A stretch of DNA of 39,637 bases from Bacteroidota bacterium (GTDB lineage: Bacteria > Bacteroidota > Bacteroidia > Flavobacteriales_C > GCA-002722245), in assembly GCA_026390935.1 (NCBI GenBank), contig JAPLEZ010000145.1, forward strand, positions 1-39,637, in the 5' to 3' direction. Below, piece after piece: positions 33,121-39,637 of this stretch (the first letter of the stretch is position 1; each line of letters opens with the position of its first letter). A program made the translations under genes and the position numbers. The notes under the pieces are model-generated. The model saw only the letters and a program-made list of their open reading frames with translations, was not told the origin of the DNA and did not search any database.

Positions 33121-33304
33121 CGTCATTGCGAAAATTTTTGTACTCAAAAATTAAAGCAATCCCTCATATATTTCATCTGAATTAACAGATCCTGAAACAA
33201 GTTCAGGATGACAAATGTGAACCATGCTCTTCAGGTAATTCCCGCTAATGTCATCCTGAACTTGTTTCAGGATCTACATTGAGAACAAAAATTTTCGCGA
33301 TGAC
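33121..33304. repeat. Nested palindrome: family B core (copy 2) inside TTGCGAAAATTTT arms
   Basis: The outer imperfect arms at 33121-33145 and 33281-33304 carry GTCATTGCGAAAATTTTTGT and its near complement. The inner perfect 26-bp arms at 33187-33212 and 33250-33275 match 21783-21873, loop included. The outer motif also occurs at the centre of the 18441-18932 palindrome. It fills most of the gap between purF and the leucine-rich-repeat gene. Confidence 0.9.
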
Positions 33305-33317
33305 TTTTGCTGGTGGA

Positions 33318-35216
33318 CTAATAAGCCCTCGCATTTCTTCCTTCAACATAATTGATGAAAGATCTGTTCACTACTTTATTACCGCCTGGAGTTGGATAAT
33401 TACCAGTAAAGTACCAGTCACCAGTGTGATTAGGACAAGCTTTGTGTAAGTTTTCTACAGTTTGGTAAACCACCTCCACCTCAGCATTGATTTCCTTTGG
33501 CGTGAGCAATTTTGTGATTCGGGCAGAAATTTCTTCGTCGCTAAACGGCGCGTAAATTTCTTTTACGTAATTCACTATTTGTTCTTTAGGTAATTTCTCT
33601 TGCGCCTTTGATTTTTTGTAAACTTCATCAATCAAAGCTTGTTGCCCTCTTTCTTTCAATAAGGAAATAGCAGCTTGAAAAGCAATGAAATCGCCCAATT
33701 TAGCCATGTCGATACCGTAACAATCTGGATAACGAATTTGCGGCGCTGAGGAAGCAATCACAATTTTGCGTGGTTGCAAACGATCCATGATGCGCAAAAT
33801 ACTTTGCTTTAATGTAGTTCCGCGAACAATGGAATCATCAATTAAAACGAGATTATCAACGCCTTTCTTAACTACACCGTAAGTGGAGTCGTAAACGTGA
33901 GCCACCAAATCATTTCTACCGGTATCGCCGGTGATGAAAGTACGGAGCTTAGCATCTTTGATGGCAATTTTTTCGGTGCGGATAACGATATGCAAAATCT
34001 TATCGAGTTCGGCATCGCTCAACTTGTCTTTCGACAACAATAATTCCTTTTGTTTGGCAATGCGGTGATCACTCAATCCGTCGCGCAATCCGAAGAACGA
34101 AGCTTCTGCAGTATTAGGAATGTAAGAGAAAACAGTGTTTTCAAAATCGTAATCCACTGCTTTAAGTATGCGTGGCGCAAGGTATTTCCCCAAGCGCTTT
34201 CTTTCAACATAAATATCTGCGTCGCTACCTCTAGAAAAATAAATTCTTTCAAACGAACATTCTTTGCGTTCAGTAGGCTCCTTCACCAGTTTTTCACTGA
34301 TGTCGCCATTTTTTTTGATGATCAACGCATGACCAGGTTTAATGGCAGAAATAGATTCTATCGGCACATTGAAAGCCGTTTGAATGGCTGGTCTTTCAGA
34401 TGCAACCACCACTACTTCATCGTCTTTGTAATAAAATGCTGGTCGAATTCCGGCAGGATCTCTCAACACAAAAGCATCGCCATGACCAATCATACCGGCC
34501 ATTGCATACCCTCCGTCGAAATCGCGGGAAGCGTTTTTCATTATCTTTTGAATGTCCAAATGAAGCGCTATTTCATCGGAAATCTGCTGATTGGTTAAGC
34601 CTTGCGCCTTGTATTTATGAAACAATTCCTGATTTTCATTATCGAGAAAATGTCCCATTTTTTCCAACACAGTCACCGTATCCGACTTTTCCTTTGGATG
34701 TTGACCCAAAGTCACCAATCTATCAAACAACTCATCAACATTGGTTAAATTGAAGTTTCCAGCCAATACAAAATTTCGGGTTTTCCAGTTGCTCTGACGC
34801 AAAAAAGGATGACAATATTCAATGCTGTTTCCTCCAAAAGTTCCGTAACGAAGATGACCCAAAAGCAATTCTCCCATAAAAGGAATATTGTTTTTCAACC
34901 ATTCGGGATCACGCAATCTTTCTGGCGCTTTGTCTTGAAGAGCAGCAAAATTGGAATTGATTTTTTCGAAAATGTCTTTGATCGGTTGAGGAGAGTTGGA
35001 GCGGTAGCGGGAGATGTATCTTTTGCCCGGACCGGAATCGAGTTTTATCGTTGCAACACCTGCGCCATCCTGACCACGGTTGTGCTGTTTTTCCATCATC
35101 AGCCACAGTTTATTTAGGCCGTACATGGAACTCCCGTATTTCTCGAGATAGAAGTTTAAAGGCTTTAAAAGGCGTATCAATACGATACCGCACTCGTGTT
35201 TTATTGCTTCACTCAT
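33318..35216 (-). CDS. purF: Long-form amidophosphoribosyltransferase (PurF family)
   Basis: 632 residues, longer than the usual 470-500 of PurF. The N-terminal nucleophile domain begins after a short leader: M-S-E-A-I-K-H-E precedes C9 in HECGIVLIR, the cysteine exposed by processing. NRGQDGAGVA (47-56), GHLRYGT (120-126) and the substrate loop follow. The phosphoribosyltransferase part has the PRPP loop LVLIDDSIVRGTTLK and IASSAPQIRYPDCYGID. An insertion in the glutaminase region and a C-terminal extension of about 100 residues explain the length; this long form is seen in Bacteroidota. The enzyme starts purine synthesis (PRPP plus glutamine to phosphoribosylamine). Whether it is the main or a second copy in this genome is unknown. 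Confidence 0.88.
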   Translation of the reverse strand: MSEAIKHECGIVLIRLLKPLNFYLEKYGSSMYGLNKLWLMMEKQHNRGQDGAGVATIKLDSGPGKRYISRYRSNSPQPIKDIFEKINSNFAALQDKAPERLRDPEWLKNNIPFMGELLLGHLRYGTFGGNSIEYCHPFLRQSNWKTRNFVLAGNFNLTNVDELFDRLVTLGQHPKEKSDTVTVLEKMGHFLDNENQELFHKYKAQGLTNQQISDEIALHLDIQKIMKNASRDFDGGYAMAGMIGHGDAFVLRDPAGIRPAFYYKDDEVVVVASERPAIQTAFNVPIESISAIKPGHALIIKKNGDISEKLVKEPTERKECSFERIYFSRGSDADIYVERKRLGKYLAPRILKAVDYDFENTVFSYIPNTAEASFFGLRDGLSDHRIAKQKELLLSKDKLSDAELDKILHIVIRTEKIAIKDAKLRTFITGDTGRNDLVAHVYDSTYGVVKKGVDNLVLIDDSIVRGTTLKQSILRIMDRLQPRKIVIASSAPQIRYPDCYGIDMAKLGDFIAFQAAISLLKERGQQALIDEVYKKSKAQEKLPKEQIVNYVKEIYAPFSDEEISARITKLLTPKEINAEVEVVYQTVENLHKACPNHTGDWYFTGNYPTPGGNKVVNRSFINYVEGRNARAY

Positions 35217-35220
35217 TTGA

Positions 35221-35246
35221 CCTCCTCAATTTGCTCGGCAAAGTTA
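35221..35246 (-). promoter_or_regulatory. purF -7 box and Shine-Dalgarno site
   Basis: On the minus strand TAACTTTG (plus 35239-35246) fits TAnnTTTG. AGGAGG (plus 35221-35226) lies four bases before the ATG at 35216, an unusually good ribosome site for this genome, and it supports the chosen start. Confidence 0.55.
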
Positions 35247-35273
35247 TGTACAATTTATGTGAGCCCGGCGATT

Positions 35274-36233
35274 TTAACGCAATTTATTTATCCTCAACGA
35301 CAAGGTATCCATAAAGTCCTTGGAGGCAGCGGAATTCATTATTAATGGACAAATAAAATTCGACTTTTCAACAGCGAGTGGCAATTGTGCAAATACCCAA
35401 TAAGGATTTCCGTACTCTGCTGAAATATTTTTGATTTTTTGCAGCATCTCCAATCGGTTGGGTTGAGTAGTCAATATGCCCGCATAACCTGGCGATTCAT
35501 ACACCACCACTTTAATTCCTTTATCCTGCGCTGCCTGCAAAATTAAACGGAAATACTTTTCACGCTTTGCATCCCACACAAACGATTTGTTTTCAGCGTC
35601 CTCAGGCTTATTTCCGTATTCATCCAATTGCACAAAGTGCAGTGGATTGGCCAAGCTCCTGCTGGAAGGATGAGCTTGATGGCCATTTTTAAAATAGGGC
35701 TCCTTTTTATTCGTAAGCCAATGTTTAACCCCCTGAATGGCAGGGAAAGTCAGCTGATTCCCAAAATAAGTATACCTAAGCAAAGGGACTTTCATCCACG
35801 TAACATATTCTTTATCATGTTCGGCGACAACGGCTTCTACTGTGCTATCCGACAAAAACGCTGCAAAGCGATAAGGATGAAAAGTATTGAATCGGGTATC
35901 AAAAGACTCGGGCGTAGCAAAAAGAAATAAATATTTGGGCGCAGGATTGTTTTTCAAGTACAAGTGCAGATGCAAATAATTATCAGCAAAATCCGAATGA
36001 TTCAAACTAAGATTATAAAAGCTTTTCCCTGTTTTTAGTTGCAGATAAGCAGGATCCATAGTAAATAAAGGCTCGCAGGGACCATCCACTAAAACCTCTG
36101 TCAGAAGCTCCCCACGGGAAACGTGAGTTGCTTTTAAATTTATATTGTGTGAGAGTCCAAATTGAAACAAACGATCCAGTGCAAAAGCAAATGCAACGAT
36201 AATGATAAACGATATGAGTGCTTTTTTTAGCAT
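35274..36233 (-). CDS. SGNH/DltD-like exported protein of the ACP-MBOAT cassette
   Basis: 319 residues from the ATG at 36233, chosen because it overlaps the MBOAT stop by one base (TAATG) and directly starts an N-terminal membrane anchor (about 5-20). The order of elements is that of the SGNH-like partners of MBOAT proteins: a short strand, then a block I position, then DPAYLQLKTGKSFYNLSLNHSD, NNPAPKYLFLFATPESFD and a C-terminal helix. At block I, where G-x-S is usual, the sequence reads VDGPCEPLF (C53). Near the C-terminus, where D-x-x-H is usual, it reads ICPLIMNSAASKDF with no histidine. So catalysis by the classical triad looks absent or changed. Alignment is by eye; homology is likely but not proven. 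Confidence 0.6.
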   Translation of the reverse strand: MLKKALISFIIIVAFAFALDRLFQFGLSHNINLKATHVSRGELLTEVLVDGPCEPLFTMDPAYLQLKTGKSFYNLSLNHSDFADNYLHLHLYLKNNPAPKYLFLFATPESFDTRFNTFHPYRFAAFLSDSTVEAVVAEHDKEYVTWMKVPLLRYTYFGNQLTFPAIQGVKHWLTNKKEPYFKNGHQAHPSSRSLANPLHFVQLDEYGNKPEDAENKSFVWDAKREKYFRLILQAAQDKGIKVVVYESPGYAGILTTQPNRLEMLQKIKNISAEYGNPYWVFAQLPLAVEKSNFICPLIMNSAASKDFMDTLSLRINKLR

Positions 36234-37606
36234 TAAAATCTGGAATAAATAAATTGTTCTCCGTTGCTGAATACACCAAAAACAGTGATCAATAAAACTA
36301 TTGTGACCACCCACGCAATTGAGAATTTTTCACTGTTTGCCTTCGCATTGATTTTATTTTCAAAGAGTAAAAAGACGACTACAAAAATCCACGCAGTCGA
36401 CAGATTATAAAGATCGTTCAAATCGGCGCCTCGTCCGAAAATCGCAACGAATTGTGTAAGCCAGTCTTGGGGCCAAAAAGACGAAGAAAAGACTTCATTC
36501 ATTAGTTTTTTTGATGTTTCAACATCTGGAGAACGAAAAAACAAATTGGCAAAACTCACCGCAAAAATGGTCAGCAAAAAAGCAATCCATTTCGGTACAC
36601 TAAATTTTATCTTTTGGGCAATTAATTCTATGGTGAGATAAGTGATATGGCAGAGGGCCCACAACATAAATGTTAATCCCAACCCATGCCACAATGCCGA
36701 AAAAATAAGGGTGATCACTATTCCTGCAAAGGCTGATAAGAAAGCGTTCTTTCTTAACCAATACGACACCGGATAATACACATAATGGGTAAGCCATTGC
36801 ATCAAAGTGATGTGCCAGCGTCTCCAGAACTGGGTAATTGAAACGGAACGCAAAGGCGTGGAAAAATTCTCAGGAAGTACAATGCCGAACAATCGTGAAA
36901 TTCCAAGAGCCATATCGATGTATCCAGAGAAATCGAAGTACACTTGCAATGTAAAAACGAATCCCGCTACAAGCACTGTAAAACCGCTGTTTACATCGGC
37001 AGTATCAAAAACCGAAACCAGCATTGGCGCTAATTTATCGGCAATAACCAGCTTTTTAAAAGCCCCTAAAATAAAGCGGTTTAATCCGGCGGTAGTATTT
37101 TCTTCTTTATAAACAGGAACAGTCGTTAACGCTTTTTTCATTACCGCGAAAGTCACAATAGGACCGCATAAAATTTTAGGAAAATAAGCAGTAGAAACAA
37201 CATAAGTCAGCGCATTTTCTTCAGGCAAAATTCGTTTAATTTTTACATCAAAGAGATAGCCGATATTTTGCAAACCGTAAAATGACAATCCTAAGGTAAA
37301 GGCGATGGATTCTAACGAAAATGTATTGGCAAAGGCGAAAAATTTGAAGCTAAGCAATTCTGTCAAAATCAAGATTACGCTCAAAATAAATAAGGTGTTT
37401 TTTTGCTTTGTGGCTGCAGCAATTTTCTGTGCCGCATAAAATGTAAACAAACTGTTGAGCAGCAAAAGCGGAATCGCTCTCCACTGAATAAATGCGATGA
37501 AGCCCAAACTGGCAAAGAAAAGTATGATGAGAGGCTGCTTTGTTTTATAAAAAAGATACAGACTGATCCCTACAAACAAAATGAAGTATAGTGCATTTTC
37601 AAGCAT
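36233..37606 (-). CDS. MBOAT-family O-acyltransferase (AlgI/DltB-like)
   Basis: 457 residues from the ATG at 37606, which overlaps the acyl carrier stop (TAATG). About 11-12 membrane helices are visible. Family marks: YFPKILCGPIVTF (141-153), the FDFSGYIDMALGISRLFGI block (224-242), PLRSVSITQFWRRWHITL (251-268) and the catalytic His307 in IFSALWHGLGL. Members move acyl groups across or at the membrane onto alginate, cellulose, teichoic acid or proteins. With an acyl carrier protein before it and an SGNH-like protein after it, the layout resembles DltC-DltB-DltD rather than the alginate system. Acyl group and acceptor are unknown. Confidence 0.93.
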   Translation of the reverse strand: MLENALYFILFVGISLYLFYKTKQPLIILFFASLGFIAFIQWRAIPLLLLNSLFTFYAAQKIAAATKQKNTLFILSVILILTELLSFKFFAFANTFSLESIAFTLGLSFYGLQNIGYLFDVKIKRILPEENALTYVVSTAYFPKILCGPIVTFAVMKKALTTVPVYKEENTTAGLNRFILGAFKKLVIADKLAPMLVSVFDTADVNSGFTVLVAGFVFTLQVYFDFSGYIDMALGISRLFGIVLPENFSTPLRSVSITQFWRRWHITLMQWLTHYVYYPVSYWLRKNAFLSAFAGIVITLIFSALWHGLGLTFMLWALCHITYLTIELIAQKIKFSVPKWIAFLLTIFAVSFANLFFRSPDVETSKKLMNEVFSSSFWPQDWLTQFVAIFGRGADLNDLYNLSTAWIFVVVFLLFENKINAKANSEKFSIAWVVTIVLLITVFGVFSNGEQFIYSRF

Positions 37607-37854
37607 TAAAATCCTGTGATTTTTTTGTGAATGCAATCAACAATATCTCCCAAGGAATAAAAATCAGTGATTTCCAGAAATGAGAATTTTATGGAGAATG
37701 CTGTTTCTATTTTCGACATCAAGGGCAAATGGGAAAAAGAGTTCCATTGCTCCACATCAGCAGCAGAAGTGCTTTCCGAACAAACAAAGTCCTTCAGCTG
37801 AAAAAAATCAGCAATGACCAATCCTGTTTTCTGTAGAATTTCACTTCGTTCCAT
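37606..37854 (-). CDS. Acyl carrier protein-like small protein
   Basis: 82 residues from the ATG at 37854; a longer frame begins at 37917 but would run through the terminator hairpin. It has the four-helix carrier pattern: a first helix (ILQKTGLVIADFFQL), then DVEQWNSFSHLPLMSKIETAFSIKF with Ser39 in WNSF as the probable phosphopantetheine site (usually D-S-L), then EITDFYSLGDIVDCIHKKI. The order 'W-D/N-S-F/L-x-H-L-x-L-x-x-x-I-E' is strongly ACP-like. It is first in a tightly overlapping three-gene cassette with MBOAT and an SGNH-like protein. Confidence 0.85.
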   Translation of the reverse strand: MERSEILQKTGLVIADFFQLKDFVCSESTSAADVEQWNSFSHLPLMSKIETAFSIKFSFLEITDFYSLGDIVDCIHKKITGF

Positions 37855-37873
37855 GAAGCTAAAATACACAAAT

Positions 37874-37905
37874 AAAAAAAGCGCCCCGATTGCCCGGAGC
37901 GCCTT
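37874..37905 (-). terminator. Intrinsic terminator of the CsgG-like gene
   Basis: On the minus strand GCGCTCCG, a short loop, CGGGGCGC (one T-G wobble) and then TTTTTTTATTT. It starts 20 bp past the stop of the gene at 37925-39037 and just before the ACP gene, so the cassette is transcribed separately or by read-through. Confidence 0.88.
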
Positions 37906-37924
37906 AATGAAAAGCAATGCTATT

Positions 37925-39037
37925 TTACTTTGATTTTTCTAGTGACCAACCCATTGATACGCCAACCGTCCAACCCTCCTTACTTGGAATAGTGTACAAA
38001 TTCACCGGAATATTCAAAGTACCTGAAGTGAAAGTTTTTCCAATGGCAAACACCCATGCACTGGTAATTTGGCTGCTCCCCCTGCTGTCTAAACGTTCTA
38101 CGATATTCTGTTCCGTATCTTTAAAACTGTCCAGATTCTTATCTGCTTCCAAATGCCAATTCTTGTTTTCATCATAAAATCCAGATGCTCTTTTTTGGAT
38201 GTTGAATGTTGGACCGAAACCGAATTCCCATCGTGATTTTTTCAAACGGAATCCATGAATGATAGAAAGAGAAGGGATAAATTTTTGTTGTTCCATACCT
38301 CCAACCAATCCAAAGAATTCAATAAGAGCCATCACATTTCCTGTATTCAAATAACGTGCTTCAGTATGGTAACCAAATTGTGTCATCATTGGTGCCATGT
38401 CAAATCCACCTTTGTTTTTCGGTCGGGACAAGATATTCGAATTTTCTCCTGTAGCGAATGACAAGCCGAAACGAGGACCAGATAAATTCAACTTTCTAAC
38501 GTTAGGTTTTTCAACCAAATCCGCCTCATTCTTCTGAAAAAGATAAAGGTTTTCCAAGGCAGGATTTACCGCTACACCAAACAAAGTCTCCACCGAAAAG
38601 CGAATTAAGGTTTGCAACTCTAAAGGCTCATAAATGTACTCCTTCATCACTGTGCTTTCCTGTGCGCCACTTTTAACATTGTACTGGCGTAAGTTGATGG
38701 CCAACATTCTTCCAATTTTTTCAACTGTACCTGAAACTATAAAGTCGAGGTGGAGTTCTTTTCCTGCTTTAAGCACACAGGATTTACTCATGCAGCCATT
38801 TTTATCGAGACCATTGGCTTTGTAATAATTGTCGATTTCGTAGCGGTCAACGACTTCAAATTTCTGCAGTTTTTCAATTTCAATTCGAACAATGGAGGTT
38901 ATTTCATTTTGAGAAAGTTCGATGCCTTGAACATCGATGTAAGAGACCCCGAGCAGTTCTTTCTGACTGGTTTGGGCAAAAGATTGTGTTCCGAAGAACA
39001 ACGAAGAAATTAATGCGATTTTGTTAAAGTATTTCAT
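37925..39037 (-). CDS. Exported protein with CsgG-like N-terminal domain and beta-rich C-terminal half
   Basis: 370 residues with a signal peptide (1-21, ending GTQSFA). Residues about 28-150 follow the CsgG/LpoB-type fold: LLGVSYIDVQGIELSQNEITSIVRIEIEKLQKFEVVDRYEIDNYY, then GCMSKSCVLKAGKELHLDFIVSGTVEKIGRMLAINLRQYNV, with a C-x-x-x-x-C pair. Residues about 180-370 are strand-rich with aromatic ends (GLSFATG, FEFGFGPTFNIQ-like) and end VSMGWSLEKSK, probably a small outer-membrane barrel or beta-sandwich. The combination suggests an outer-membrane protein of unknown role. Its promoter (TAGTTTTG) is listed separately. Confidence 0.75.
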   Translation of the reverse strand: MKYFNKIALISSLFFGTQSFAQTSQKELLGVSYIDVQGIELSQNEITSIVRIEIEKLQKFEVVDRYEIDNYYKANGLDKNGCMSKSCVLKAGKELHLDFIVSGTVEKIGRMLAINLRQYNVKSGAQESTVMKEYIYEPLELQTLIRFSVETLFGVAVNPALENLYLFQKNEADLVEKPNVRKLNLSGPRFGLSFATGENSNILSRPKNKGGFDMAPMMTQFGYHTEARYLNTGNVMALIEFFGLVGGMEQQKFIPSLSIIHGFRLKKSRWEFGFGPTFNIQKRASGFYDENKNWHLEADKNLDSFKDTEQNIVERLDSRGSSQITSAWVFAIGKTFTSGTLNIPVNLYTIPSKEGWTVGVSMGWSLEKSK

Positions 39038-39060
39038 ACATATAGTTTTAAAATGCGCAG

Positions 39061-39068
39061 CAAAACTA
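39061..39068 (-). promoter_or_regulatory. -7 box (TAGTTTTG) of the CsgG-like gene
   Basis: The minus-strand reading of 39061-39068 fits TAnnTTTG. It lies about 24 bp before the ATG at 39037. No clear TTTG at the -33 position. Confidence 0.4.
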
Positions 39069-39148
39069 TAGGCTGAATGAAGGGCTTTGTTATTGATGTT
39101 TAATAAAGAAAAAAATTATTATTGCAGAAATTGCAACTTCGCTCGCAA

Positions 39149-39637
39149 CTACCTTATAATAGTGATGCTTCCGGTTTTAGAACCATTTTTACCACTGTAG
39201 AATTGAACTTCTGCATAGTAAACATACGACTCCATGTTTTGAGGCTGACCTTTATAAATGCCATCCCATCCTTGATTGATATCCGATGATTCAAAAACGA
39301 TTTCACCCCAGCGATTGAAGATTCTGAACACAATTAATTTTTCAATTCCCCAACCTTTTACAAAAGCCAAATCATTGATTCCATCACCATCAGGAGAGAA
39401 AGCCGAAGGAACGTCAACAGTGTATTTCTTTTCAGCGCAGATGTAATATTCTTTAAGCGACTCGTAGCAGTTAAGAGTATCTTTTATTACGAGTTTGTAA
39501 ATTCCATCCTCCAACACCTTTAAACTTGGTGTAGGACAATCGGTACAACTTAAATGCTTTGTCACACCTGTATTCCAGTTGTAGGTATAACCTTCACCCA
39601 TATCTATTCCCAAATCAACCACTTCACCAATCACCAC
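39149..39637 (-). CDS. C-terminal end of a type B sorting-domain (gliding-associated) protein, cut by window edge
   Basis: 162 residues; the gene is open at 39637, so the N-terminal part is outside the window. The final 90 residues form the gliding motility-associated C-terminal domain: VPSAFSPDGDGINDLAFVKGWGIEKL, then VFRIFNRWGEIVFESSDINQGWDG, and an ending of YYAEVQFYSGKNGSKTGSITIIR. The SPDGDGIND and IFNRWG motifs identify the type B tail used for T9SS export and attachment. Preceding it is a PKD-like/adhesin-type module with Cys pairs (CTDC, CYESLKEYYIC). Such proteins are usually large surface adhesins. Confidence 0.9.
   Translation of the reverse strand: MVIGEVVDLGIDMGEGYTYNWNTGVTKHLSCTDCPTPSLKVLEDGIYKLVIKDTLNCYESLKEYYICAEKKYTVDVPSAFSPDGDGINDLAFVKGWGIEKLIVFRIFNRWGEIVFESSDINQGWDGIYKGQPQNMESYVYYAEVQFYSGKNGSKTGSITIIR

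Noticed and set aside
36234-36314. Longer N-terminus for the SGNH-like protein (MGGHNSF...)
   Set aside because: It overlaps the MBOAT coding region by 80 bp; the ATG at 36233 overlapping the stop is the expected coupling.
37855-37917. Upstream extension of the acyl carrier protein (MLFIKAL...)
   Set aside because: It would be encoded by the terminator hairpin, and the downstream ATG gives a normal carrier protein length.

Overview
This is a stretch of chromosome from a member of the Bacteroidota, most likely an environmental, gliding, flavobacteria- or chitinophaga-like organism. The support is direct: type IX secretion C-terminal tails (type A on two proteins, type B on the gene cut by the right edge), the gliding lipoprotein GldH, the RicT-gldH-PBP1A gene order, a low-GC base composition, few Shine-Dalgarno sites, and promoters of the Bacteroidota form (a TAnnTTTG-like -7 box). 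Most genes are core or conserved. I see no prophage, CRISPR array or rRNA operon, and only a transposase remnant at the left edge.

Layout. 1-126: C-terminal end of a probable ISAs1-type transposase. 251-3309 (minus): a compact operon of an MbnP-like protein, a di-heme MauG/MbnH-like peroxidase and a T9SS-exported YHYH protein, closed by a clear terminator. 3559-6441: M20 amidohydrolase, a small Tyr-rich secreted protein, a MORN-type protein and tRNA-Arg(CCT). 6487-9264 (plus): argB, then a coupled methionine-type aminotransferase and omega-amidase. 9554-18207: an Ig-like lipoprotein, ComF, a coiled-coil membrane protein, a giant outer-membrane beta-rich protein, an OmpA lipoprotein and a lipoprotein fused to a Pmp3 domain. 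19114-23771 (minus): PBP1A, gldH and ricT. 23874-30536 (plus): APC permease, DinD, a dicarboxylate/amino-acid symporter, a T9SS cargo protein, a YcxB-like membrane protein, an argE-like deacylase and a DUF1801 protein. 30544-35216 (minus): a CAP-like protein, a leucine-rich-repeat protein and a long PurF. 35274-37854 (minus): an overlapping acyl carrier protein, MBOAT and SGNH-like cassette. 37925-39637 (minus): a CsgG-like/beta-barrel protein and the C-terminus of a gliding-associated giant protein.

The most interesting signals are of two kinds. First, two small gene systems: the MbnP/MbnH/YHYH operon, which looks like a peroxidase-plus-substrate pair for a protein-derived (possibly copper-related) modification, and the ACP-MBOAT-SGNH cassette, which resembles a Dlt-like acyl relay for an exported molecule but with altered catalytic residues in the SGNH-like member. 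Second, several families of dispersed palindromic repeats fill nearly every long gap. Two 91-bp copies share even their loop, one element is a palindrome of about 490 bp, and one copy lies inside an open reading frame, extending the N-terminus of a predicted secreted protein.

All calls come from reading sequence and remembered family features; no database search was run.
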